Assembly (NCBI GenBank): GCA_002428685.1
Contig: DIXL01000016.1
Coordinates: forward strand, 8,510-17,010
Direction: 5' to 3'
Source: Cloacimonetes bacterium UBA6081
GTDB taxonomy: Bacteria > Cloacimonadota > Cloacimonadia > Cloacimonadales > Cloacimonadaceae
DNA: 8,501 nt
Part shown: positions 1-6,797 of the stretch, in pieces
Layout of the letters: every line of letters starts with the position of its first letter
Numbering within the stretch: the first letter of the stretch is position 1
Position numbers and translations under genes: made by a program
The notes under the pieces: generated by a model
What the model was told of the DNA's origin: nothing
Database searches by the model: none
Seen by the model: only the letters and a program-made list of their open reading frames with translations

Positions 1-26
1 TTCTATTGAAAAGAATATTAACAAAA

Positions 27-50
27 AGTAAAAGAGTAAAAGAGTAAAAG
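27..50. repeat. Three tandem copies of an 8-bp unit (AGTAAAAG)
   Basis: AGTAAAAG occurs exactly three times head to tail at 27-34, 35-42 and 43-50, followed by a further AG. It is a simple purine-rich microsatellite. No gene reads through it convincingly, so a phase-variation role cannot be argued from this window. Confidence 0.85.
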
Positions 51-82
51 AGAGCATCCGGTAAATCATAACATTCTGCGTT

Positions 83-226
83 ATCAGTGTTTTATCCAAT
101 CATGTTGATCAGGTAGATCATGTTATCAGGCTTCTATCAATATCATCCCCAAAATCCTGTTCATCCTATTCATCCCTAATCTATTTCTCTTTTAGCCTCT
201 GTATAAAATTTTGCGTTATCTGTGTT
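83..226. repeat. Degenerate 9-bp-periodic ATC-phased repeats
   Basis: Two blocks show near 9-base spacing of units that begin with ATC and commonly carry TGTT or GTGTT. The first is ATCATGTTG, ATCAGGTAG, ATCATGTT (99-124). The second is ATCCTGTTC, ATCCTATTC, ATCCC (154-176). They are flanked by the near-identical 15-mers at 77-91 and 212-226, which contain the related ATCAGTGTT and ATCTGTGTT. The regular spacing is seen directly. That the blocks and the flanking 15-mers belong to one repeat family is inference. Function is unknown. Confidence 0.6.
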
Positions 227-235
227 CTATTAAAG

Positions 236-267
236 TACAGCCCCAGACTTTGATATCCGGGGCTATA
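236..267 (-). terminator. Probable terminator hairpin after the surface-protein gene
   Basis: AGCCCC at 239-244 pairs with GGGGCT at 259-264, leaving a 14-base loop. Two more A-T pairs form outside a single C-A mismatch (236-237 with 266-267). The hairpin sits about 27 bases past the stop codon of the minus-strand gene, where an intrinsic terminator would be expected. On the minus strand the stem is followed only by a short, interrupted T stretch, so this could be a weak or factor-assisted terminator, or a 3'-end stabilising hairpin. Confidence 0.5.
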
Positions 268-293
268 CAACAGGTTTGTAGATTGGTCTGAGG

Positions 294-3014
294 CTATTTC
301 ATCAGAATCATTTTCTTGCTCTTGGCATAATTATCTGTCCGCATGTTATAAAGATAAACGCCGCTTCCCACAAGGTTTCCGGCACTATCTTTCCCATCCC
401 AATTGAGAGCATAAGTTCCCTGGGCACTGTGATAGCTGCTTAAGCTGCGAATCAGCTGGCCGCGGGAATTGAAGATATCTATTTGCACCAGGGTTGGCTC
501 AGAAATGGAATATGATATATTTGTGGCAGGGTTGAAGGGATTGGGATAGGCATTATGCAAACGTGTCTGCACAACGGTTCCAGGAGTTTCAGGCTCTTGC
601 CCCCCATCTCCAGTCTGCACCCTAATGGGGCCATAGAATTGCGATTCTCCACTAAGGGAAACGCTTTCCAGCCAATAATATAGAGTACTGTTGTATACCA
701 ATTCTTTATCGGTGAAAGTGTAGCTAACCTGGCCACCGTTTTGGGTTCCCTGGCAGATAAGCTCTGGATTGATCCTGATGGCACTTTCCAGATTCATCGC
801 AACGCTGCGCATAATATTGTAACCGCTATGGTTGGTTTCAGACTGGCTGATCCAGGCAATTTTAACAAACAGATCAGAGGTGAAACTAGCATTAAAGTAA
901 GACAGTTCAACTGGCAATGTGGCGTCCACAGCATTGGGGAAAGCGATATCCACATCTCCAGCGGCTTTGGCATCAATCATAAAGCTGGCCGTGGCATCTG
1001 TCCAGGTGCCGGGATTAGAGATAAGCGTCCAGCTTTCTGAGGGTAGAATGCGATAGCCAAGCTGACTGGGAATAAAGCCCAAACCGTGATGGACGGTTAT
1101 TTGTGTGCCGGCCAAGCTGGTTCCATTACAGGCAAGCTGCAATACCAAGCCTACATTTGGCAAACCCATGCCAACAGGTTCGTAACTGGCAGAAACAGTG
1201 ATGGAAACACTGCCTTCCAAGCCTTCAATCTGCACTGTGGGATTCACCGGTAGTTCATTAATCATAACCGTTCCGGCATCATAAGTGCCGGTATCTGTTG
1301 TGGTAAAACTCCATACGGGGCAATCAACTGCATCACCAATGGGATTGGTGGGGATAACTTTCCAGAAATAGGTGTTTCCGTATCCAAGCTCGGCGGGATG
1401 GAAATGAGGCGATAAAACTTGTTCGGGACTATCTGGAAGACTGGTTCCCAGATACAGCTTGTAAGCAGCGGGAACCCCACCGCCAGAAACCCAACCGAAG
1501 GATTGGTTAAGCGGCACATCCACTGCCAGATCGGCAGGAATAGGATTGATCGCAGCCAAAGGAGCAGCACTGAATTCGCCTACTTCCAAATTGTTGATCA
1601 TCACATCGTTATCAGCATTGGAAATCAAGGAACCTGCATAAAAAGCGATGCGGATGTGCCCACTGTGTCCGGAAAGGGGAATCACCACTCTTTCACCGTC
1701 AACTCTGATTTCTCCAAACACAAAGGGAGAGCCGGTGTTATTCCATTCACGCACAATGTTTGCCGTGCTCCAGGTGAAACCATCTCCAATCAGAACGGCA
1801 ATTTTATCGTCAGGGGCTGCTACGGGCAGATCTCCTGTTGGAGTTTGGCCATACTTAAGAACTGCCAAATCAAAGGCCAAATAATAGTTATCATTGGGGA
1901 TGTTAAACAGCGGAGTAACTAACCAGCCATTAACGTTTGCGAAGATGTTTATCTTGGCAGCTTTGTCTGCGCTGCTTATGTTCAGCCAATCGTCAGACTG
2001 CCACATACTGCTGCCACCCAGCACAATGGGATCGGCTAAAACCCCGCCATAACGCTGCCAATCCCCAGCAGGAGGAATCGCTGCATCGAAACCTTCATTA
2101 TGGGGAAAGCTAACAATGGAGGGATCGGCCACAGTGTCAAAACTCCATATCGGGCAGTCTGTGGCATCACCAAAGCTGTTATGGGGAATCACCTGCCAGT
2201 AATAGGTGGTGCCATAATCCAGATAGCCCGGATAATCGAACAAGGTAGAGGTAGTCTGATAGCCGCTTAGTAGGTCTGTAGGCGGGTAATCTGAGCCAAA
2301 ATTCACTGTATAATATTCTGGAGAACCGCCGGTATGAAACCACTTCAAATGCTCATTTATGGCTACATCCGTAGCTGCATTTACGGGAGAAACAGCTTCT
2401 GCTATGGGTGGAATGGCCGTTGGTGCGCTCATAAACCAAATGTTAGGACGGTTGCCGTATCTTGTTCCAGAAACAGCGGGGAAGGAAGCATCAGAGTACT
2501 TGTAAACGCAACTGTAACTTTTACTGGTATAACGGAATTTGGGTGGACCGGCTGTTTTAGAGCCATCGCGGTTTTCCCATAATAATTCCAAATTGTAAGC
2601 TGAATTACAATTGTATGGAGTGTCCAGAGTAATCTCCACCCAACCGGGACCATTCCAAGTGATTGGGCCTTCGAAAACTTTGGTGTAGCTGGTAGGATTT
2701 TGGTATCCTGCTGCTGTGGAGGCATAGGTATCGTTGTAGTTTATACCCATGTAAACAATTTGATTATCTGTAACATAGTTCTGAATGACATTTCCAAGCT
2801 GAAAAGCAATCTTATTGATGGTAACCGTTCCACTCATGCCTGCTGCTGCAAGCTCACTGGAGGTATAGATTGTTTTGCTCCAGCCATAGTTGTTATAACC
2901 ATATAGCGGAACATAGTTTTGCGTAGATGTCCCGGTGCCGATCTTGAAGTCTCCGGCGAAAAGCAGGCTGCTAAGCAGGCTGACTGCCAGCAGTAGAAAA
3001 AGGATTTTCTTCAT
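294..3014 (-). CDS. Secreted multidomain surface protein with T9SS C-terminal sorting domain
   Basis: Predicted 906-residue exported protein, probably surface-attached or released through the type IX secretion system. Residues 1-21 are a classic signal peptide (MKK, then a leucine-rich core, ending LLFAG). Residues 22-197 are an unnamed beta-rich region. Residues 203-296 and 485-574 are two related Fn3-like domains sharing YYWQVIP/YFWKVIP and DCP(I/V)WSF. Between them, 303-481 resembles a choice-of-anchor J/cleaved-adhesin module (GSSMWQSDDWLN, NGWLVTPLF). Residues 699-706 give the LPVELSYF motif, followed by another Fn3-like stretch to about 800. Residues 822-906 form the FlgD-like sorting tail (AYPNPFNPATNISYSI, GVYLYNM, ending KKMILMK). 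I chose the ATG at 3014 because the signal peptide begins there and AGGGAG lies 8 bases upstream; the frame stays open to 3215, but those 67 residues look non-coding. No catalytic motif is visible, so an adhesive or structural role is inference. Confidence 0.9.
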   Translation of the reverse strand: MKKILFLLLAVSLLSSLLFAGDFKIGTGTSTQNYVPLYGYNNYGWSKTIYTSSELAAAGMSGTVTINKIAFQLGNVIQNYVTDNQIVYMGINYNDTYASTAAGYQNPTSYTKVFEGPITWNGPGWVEITLDTPYNCNSAYNLELLWENRDGSKTAGPPKFRYTSKSYSCVYKYSDASFPAVSGTRYGNRPNIWFMSAPTAIPPIAEAVSPVNAATDVAINEHLKWFHTGGSPEYYTVNFGSDYPPTDLLSGYQTTSTLFDYPGYLDYGTTYYWQVIPHNSFGDATDCPIWSFDTVADPSIVSFPHNEGFDAAIPPAGDWQRYGGVLADPIVLGGSSMWQSDDWLNISSADKAAKINIFANVNGWLVTPLFNIPNDNYYLAFDLAVLKYGQTPTGDLPVAAPDDKIAVLIGDGFTWSTANIVREWNNTGSPFVFGEIRVDGERVVIPLSGHSGHIRIAFYAGSLISNADNDVMINNLEVGEFSAAPLAAINPIPADLAVDVPLNQSFGWVSGGGVPAAYKLYLGTSLPDSPEQVLSPHFHPAELGYGNTYFWKVIPTNPIGDAVDCPVWSFTTTDTGTYDAGTVMINELPVNPTVQIEGLEGSVSITVSASYEPVGMGLPNVGLVLQLACNGTSLAGTQITVHHGLGFIPSQLGYRILPSESWTLISNPGTWTDATASFMIDAKAAGDVDIAFPNAVDATLPVELSYFNASFTSDLFVKIAWISQSETNHSGYNIMRSVAMNLESAIRINPELICQGTQNGGQVSYTFTDKELVYNSTLYYWLESVSLSGESQFYGPIRVQTGDGGQEPETPGTVVQTRLHNAYPNPFNPATNISYSISEPTLVQIDIFNSRGQLIRSLSSYHSAQGTYALNWDGKDSAGNLVGSGVYLYNMRTDNYAKSKKMILMK

Positions 3015-3022
3015 GTGTCTGT

Positions 3023-3028
3023 CTCCCT
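3023..3028 (-). promoter_or_regulatory. Ribosome binding site fixing the surface-protein start
   Basis: On the minus strand AGGGAG is followed by 8 bases and then the ATG at 3014. This is a strong Shine-Dalgarno match with good spacing. Together with the signal peptide beginning at that ATG, it rules out the upstream in-frame start near 3215. Confidence 0.8.
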
Positions 3029-3545
3029 GATTTGGTAAGAAGTTTGAGCTGTGGGGTAAACCGAGGTTCCCCTGCCATAATATCGAAAGTTCACTCCACA
3101 TTGATGGCTGGTAAAATGGTCTTGTGCGATGAGCCTGTGGAAATTGATTGTGAATAATTTCTTCATTGCCGGACATCCAAACATAAACCCAAAGCCAGAT
3201 TCTGCACCGGAGCATATTTTACCTAATAAGTCATAATTTCTTGGACTTATTTCGTAAGTAGTCCGGATATTGACCCAGTTGAGTTTTGCATTTTGTATCA
3301 CAGCATTAAAGTCCTATACTACTCTATCTTATTTAGAAGCAAAGATATAAATATTCAATTTACTTGCTTCCTGAGCACGAATCCCAGTCTTTCTATTTTA
3401 GGTTTTATGTCAAGATTTTTTTGACTTGTCTTTGAGCTGTTCTAACAATTATGATGACATGCAACTATCATGTTTGCTTTTTGCCGATCCCCTCCACAGC
3501 CCCAAAACATTTATCATTATTGGTTGGCAAGCAGTGCTCTTGCTA

Positions 3546-3614
3546 CCATTCCCATATCATTCCCATATCAATCTCAATATTATTGGAAATAATATGGGAA
3601 TGATATGAGAATGG
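3546..3614. repeat. 23-bp inverted repeat with internal 11-bp direct repeats
   Basis: Arm 3546-3568 is complementary to arm 3592-3614 at 22 of 23 positions, with a 23-base loop. Each arm is itself built from two 11-bp units: ATTCCCATATC twice on the left, and ATATGGGAATG then ATATGAGAATG on the right. A second palindrome, ATATTATT-GGA-AATAATAT (3577-3595), lies in the loop and shares four bases with the right arm, so the two stems compete. The absence of a T-rich tail and the distance from any stop codon argue against a simple terminator. Possible identities are a protein-binding palindrome, a small mobile or MITE-like element, or a structured RNA. Confidence 0.85.
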
Positions 3615-3666
3615 GAACATGGGACACATGCCACGGCAGTTGCAGATTATTGAGTTAATGCACGCT

Positions 3667-3737
3667 AAACGAGTCCTTCTCGCCTTCATAATTGGCAGAA
3701 AACTTTGGAACTGGGGAATGGCGAGAATGACTCCTTT
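3667..3737. repeat. 18-bp imperfect inverted repeat beside the tandem array
   Basis: Arm 3667-3684 matches the reverse complement of arm 3720-3737 at 16 of 18 positions. The core is GAGTCCTTCTCGCC (3671-3684) against GGCGAGAATGACTC (3720-3733). The enclosed spacer is 35 bases. The right arm runs into the first copy of the 22-bp tandem repeat, so the left arm looks like an inverted, diverged copy of the sequence that begins the array. Confidence 0.75.
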
Positions 3738-3828
3738 GCTCAAACAGGGTGACTCCTTTGCTCAAACAGGGTGACTCCTTTGCTCAAACAGAATGACTCC
3801 TTTGCTCAAACAGAATGACTCCTTTACT
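3729..3828. repeat. 22-bp tandem repeat, four full copies plus a partial fifth
   Basis: The unit is GACTCCTTTGCTCAAACAG followed by GGT or AAT. Copies lie at 3729-3750, 3751-3772, 3773-3794 and 3795-3816; a fifth starts at 3817 and decays after GACTCCTTTACT. Copies 1 and 2 are identical to each other (GGT), and copies 3 and 4 are identical to each other (AAT). There are no spacers, so this is not a CRISPR array. The array ends about 80 bases before the cyclase start and could be a set of binding sites or simply a slippage-expanded repeat. Confidence 0.95.
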
Positions 3829-3905
3829 TAGCGAGGTAATTATCTGATTGACAAGATTTCGGCGAAAGCGCACAAGGCAACATACTAAAATGAAAGAGAT
3901 CAAAA

Positions 3906-6734
3906 ATGGATAACAACGATATTATCTTTGGCGGCGACTTCTTCGATCTGGAAGAAGAGCTGAAGCCCACTACCGACAAACTGCAACTGCGGGAAGGGGA
4001 ATTGCGCGAGGTGGCAGTGCTGTTTGCCGATATCAAAGGCTTTAGCAGCATTTCCAATCTGTTTGATGCCGAAACCATCCATAAAAAGATGGATGAGATC
4101 ATGAAGCTCTTTTCCCGCTGCATCAGCTTTTATGGTGGATTTGTGGATAAATATATGGGTGATGGCATCATGGCTTTGTTCGGAGCAAAGGTTACCACCG
4201 AGCAGGATACAGAACGCGCTATTCTGGCTGCCCTTAAGATGCAGCAGCAATTGAGGTTATATAATGCGCTGCTGAATAAGCAGCCGGGTTTTGAGGCTGT
4301 GGAATTGGGGGTTCGGGTTGGCATTAATGCCGGCATTGTCTCTGTGGGTAAGGTCGGAGAGGATCGTGAAGGGGATTTCACTGTTTATGGTCCCGAGGTA
4401 AATCTGGCCTCCCGCATGGAATCCAACGCACCTGTAAATCGAATTATGGTGCCCCAAAAAACTATGCAGCAGGTGATTAGGAATTTTGAGTTTGAAGCCA
4501 TCGGGCTAAAAAACGTGAAAGGATTTGATGAACCGATCGCCTGCTATGTAGTGATAGGTTCGAAACAAAATAGTTCTTTGCACCGGCGCAATCACAGCAC
4601 CCGATACATTGGTAGAGAAACCGAGCTAAACCAGATGCAAAAAGCATTTGATGCCTTGGGAACAAACACCCGGCTCCCAATTTTTGGAATAAGGGGTGAG
4701 GCAGGCTTGGGTAAAACTCGTTTGGTTTACGAGTTTGAGCTGGCCAACCAAGCCAGGGCAAACTTTTTACATGGAGCTTGCAGTGCCATTAGTCCTGCTC
4801 CGCTTAACTTATTTACCTCAATTTTGGAAACGCTGTTTCACACTCAGCTTAACGAAAATCCGGAGTCCAAAAAGCAAAAGCTGGAGCAGGGATTTGATGC
4901 GATCATAAACGCTGCATCCGAAGGCGAAAGGCAGATTTTGACAGACAACAAAGCCTTGATTGCCTTTCTTCTGGAGATTAAAAGCACCGATGCACGCCTG
5001 AAGCAAAATGGCGCAGACCTTTTGGGGCATCTGTCGCTGGCAATAGAGGTGTTGATTCAAGCCCAGATAAATCTGGCTGTGCGCGAAAATAAACCCCTGG
5101 TGATGGTACTGGATGATTTGCATTGGCTGGACGAAGCCTCTGCCAGAGTGCTGGAAAACCTGCTGAACAAGCTTGCCAAAACCCCAATCCTGCCACCCGT
5201 CCTGATAGTATTGATGTTCAGACTGGAGTATTGCATCCCGGCTTATTTTAGCGCACTGGCACAGGTGATAGAATTGGAATTGAAGGCTTTGAATGCTGAT
5301 GACATCAGAAAGCTGATTACAAATCACACCCAAGGGAAGTATTTGAACGAGAATACAATAGAAAACGTTACCAGGCTGTCGCAGGGGAACCCCTTTTTCC
5401 TGGAAGAATGGTGCAATTATATAGAGGACTTGCCGCAGGAAGAACTGAAGGATTTTCCGGTTCCGCCAAATCTGCAAACCCTGATTTTATCGCGCCTGGA
5501 CAAGCTGCCTCCTGCGCTTAGAATGCTGCTGCACAAAGCTTCGGTGATTGGACAGGAATTTTTTGTAGATATCCTGCGCTATATGGAAAAGCAATTGCAT
5601 GACCCTATTGATGTGGATGCCACGCTGCGCAATTTGGTTGACCAATCGCTTATCCTGCAAATGCTTGGATTTGAATACTCCAGCTATTTCTTTAAACATA
5701 TCACCACCCGTGAAGTGGCTTATCAAACGCTTTTGGTGGAAAACCGCAAACTACTGCACCAACTTTGTGGGCAAGCTATTGAAGAACTGAATAAAGACAG
5801 GTTGGAGGAATATTACTTTGTTCTGGCAGAGCACTATAGCAAGGCGGATAATGAGGAAAAAGCAAGCTTCTACCTGGAGAAAAGTGCTGCCGGAGCAGCC
5901 CGTATTTATAACAATAAGCAAGCCCTGCAATTGTATGGTAAATTGCTGGAAATAAGCATTCTACCCGATCTGAAGAAGCTGGAAACCAAGCTTAAAATTG
6001 CCGATATCATGTGGTTGACCGGAGAATGGAAAACGGCTGTGCCGGAAGTGGAAAACGCCCTAAAAGAAGCTGAAGCATTAAATGCCCCTGCTCTTTGCTT
6101 TGAAGCGCACCGCTTTTTGGGGATAGCAGCTTTTTACATGGGCAAGCTGGATGATAGTTATACCGAGTTATCAGCAGCCTTAAACATTGCAAAAGGGCTG
6201 GATAATCCTGCTCTGATGGCTGTTGCCACAGGTAATATGGGTAACTGGTTTTTTCAGAAGAAGCAATTTGACCAGGCCAAAGCCATGCATCGGCAAAGCC
6301 TGGAACTGGCCACACAAACTGATGACGTGCAGCGGCAAGCAAAAACCCTTAGTAATTTGGGCATGATTTGCCTGGAGGAAAACAACCTGAGCCTGGCTGA
6401 AGACTATTTTGGGCATAGCCTGAAGATTGCCTTGCAACACAGACTGATAAAGGAGCAATCCATCGCCCTGGGAAACCTTGGCTGGACAAAGATGCTGGCA
6501 AAGGATTTTCAGGCAGCTTTACCCTTGCTGCAACAGAAATTAAAACTGGCCGAAGACATGAATGATAAAATGGAACTGATAAAGGTGCTGGGTAATATCG
6601 GCAACCTGAAACTGGAACTTGGCGACACAGAATCCGCAAAAGACTGCTATCAAAGGATTCTGGAGCTAAGAGAATATCTTGGAGACGAAACTGGTGCAGA
6701 AGCAGTACGTGAAATGATTGCCTCAATTGAGTGA
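3906..6734 (+). CDS. Class III adenylate/guanylate cyclase fused to STAND/AAA ATPase and TPR repeats
   Basis: Predicted 942-residue cytoplasmic signalling enzyme that would make cyclic AMP (less likely cGMP) from the nucleoside triphosphate. Residues about 33-218 are the class III cyclase domain. Metal-binding aspartates are D42 (FADIKGF) and D86 (KYMGDG). Substrate-selecting residues are K82 and T159, and transition-state residues are N166 and R170 (VNLASR). The K/T pair favours ATP. Residues about 235-505 form a STAND/AAA_16-type ATPase: Walker A GEAGLGKT at 264-271, Walker B LVMVLDDLHWLD at 398-409, arginine in FRLE at 439, and GNPFFLEEW at 494-502. A winged-helix-like stretch follows (about 519-610), then helical TPR-like repeats from about 640 to 930. 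No signal peptide or membrane segment is seen. The start is the ATG at 3906 with weak upstream GAAAGAGAT. The activating signal is unknown; TPRs usually bind protein or peptide partners. Confidence 0.92.
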   Translation: MDNNDIIFGGDFFDLEEELKPTTDKLQLREGELREVAVLFADIKGFSSISNLFDAETIHKKMDEIMKLFSRCISFYGGFVDKYMGDGIMALFGAKVTTEQDTERAILAALKMQQQLRLYNALLNKQPGFEAVELGVRVGINAGIVSVGKVGEDREGDFTVYGPEVNLASRMESNAPVNRIMVPQKTMQQVIRNFEFEAIGLKNVKGFDEPIACYVVIGSKQNSSLHRRNHSTRYIGRETELNQMQKAFDALGTNTRLPIFGIRGEAGLGKTRLVYEFELANQARANFLHGACSAISPAPLNLFTSILETLFHTQLNENPESKKQKLEQGFDAIINAASEGERQILTDNKALIAFLLEIKSTDARLKQNGADLLGHLSLAIEVLIQAQINLAVRENKPLVMVLDDLHWLDEASARVLENLLNKLAKTPILPPVLIVLMFRLEYCIPAYFSALAQVIELELKALNADDIRKLITNHTQGKYLNENTIENVTRLSQGNPFFLEEWCNYIEDLPQEELKDFPVPPNLQTLILSRLDKLPPALRMLLHKASVIGQEFFVDILRYMEKQLHDPIDVDATLRNLVDQSLILQMLGFEYSSYFFKHITTREVAYQTLLVENRKLLHQLCGQAIEELNKDRLEEYYFVLAEHYSKADNEEKASFYLEKSAAGAARIYNNKQALQLYGKLLEISILPDLKKLETKLKIADIMWLTGEWKTAVPEVENALKEAEALNAPALCFEAHRFLGIAAFYMGKLDDSYTELSAALNIAKGLDNPALMAVATGNMGNWFFQKKQFDQAKAMHRQSLELATQTDDVQRQAKTLSNLGMICLEENNLSLAEDYFGHSLKIALQHRLIKEQSIALGNLGWTKMLAKDFQAALPLLQQKLKLAEDMNDKMELIKVLGNIGNLKLELGDTESAKDCYQRILELREYLGDETGAEAVREMIASIE

Positions 6735-6740
6735 TTTGTA

Positions 6741-6797
6741 TTGACAGAAATTCCCCCATTTGTAACTCTGAAACAAATGATAATGGGGTAGTAATCA
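6741..6797 (+). promoter_or_regulatory. Gap with alternative hairpins covering the methyltransferase RBS
   Basis: CCCCATT at 6754-6760 can pair with AATGGGG at 6782-6788. Alternatively CATTTGT at 6757-6763 can pair with ACAAATG at 6773-6779; the two stems exclude each other. GGGG at 6785-6788 is the only Shine-Dalgarno-like sequence and lies 9 bases before the ATG at 6798, so the first stem would hide it. TTGACA at 6741-6746 is a perfect -35 match, but the bases 17 downstream (AACTCT) are a poor -10. The hairpin could instead be a leaky terminator of the cyclase gene, though no T run follows it. Confidence 0.4.

Larger units (their letters stand above)
1..238. other. Gene-free region with short degenerate repeats
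   Basis: I see no credible coding sequence here. The stretch starts A-rich, holds three head-to-tail copies of AGTAAAAG (27-50), and then a series of about 9-bp units beginning with ATC. These include ATCAGTGTT at 83, ATCATGTTG at 99, ATCAGGTAG at 108, ATCATGTT at 117, ATCCTGTTC at 154, ATCCTATTC at 163 and ATCTGTGTT at 218. The 15-mer TGCGTTATCAGTGTT at 77-91 recurs with one change at 212-226. This is downstream (3') of the minus-strand surface-protein gene. Whatever lies to its left is outside the window. Confidence 0.6.
3015..3905. other. Long divergent intergenic region
   Basis: About 890 bases separate the divergently oriented surface-protein and cyclase genes. The open frames inside are short, overlap on both strands, and show no recognisable domains. 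One minus-strand frame (GTG at 3301 to TGA at 3011, 96 codons) overlaps the surface-protein ATG as ATGA, but it has a poor start and no family signal. The region must hold promoters for both genes, yet I found no convincing matched -35/-10 pair. A perfect TTGACA at 3848-3853 has no good -10 at normal spacing. The right half carries three repeat structures, listed separately. Confidence 0.6.

Noticed and set aside
3011..3301. Minus-strand 96-codon open frame ending in an ATGA overlap with the surface-protein start
   Set aside because: It begins with GTG and only a distant AGGA, shows no recognisable domain, and its composition does not look clearly protein-like. The overlap is suggestive but not enough to call a gene.
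3421..3449. TTGACT with AACAAT at 17-base spacing as a plus-strand promoter
   Set aside because: The -10 matches only 4 of 6 positions and lies about 450 bases from the cyclase start, with inverted repeats between them.
3729..3828. Possible CRISPR array
   Set aside because: The 22-bp units abut each other with no spacers and no cas genes are near, so this is a plain tandem repeat.
3848..3853. Perfect TTGACA as a cyclase promoter -35
   Set aside because: No acceptable -10 lies 16-18 bases downstream; CATACT and TAAAAT are 27 or more bases away. A single hexamer is not sufficient.
4818..5477. 219-codon open frame on the strand opposite the cyclase gene
   Set aside because: It lies wholly within the ATPase domain coding region, whose motifs are intact on the plus strand, so it is a shadow frame.
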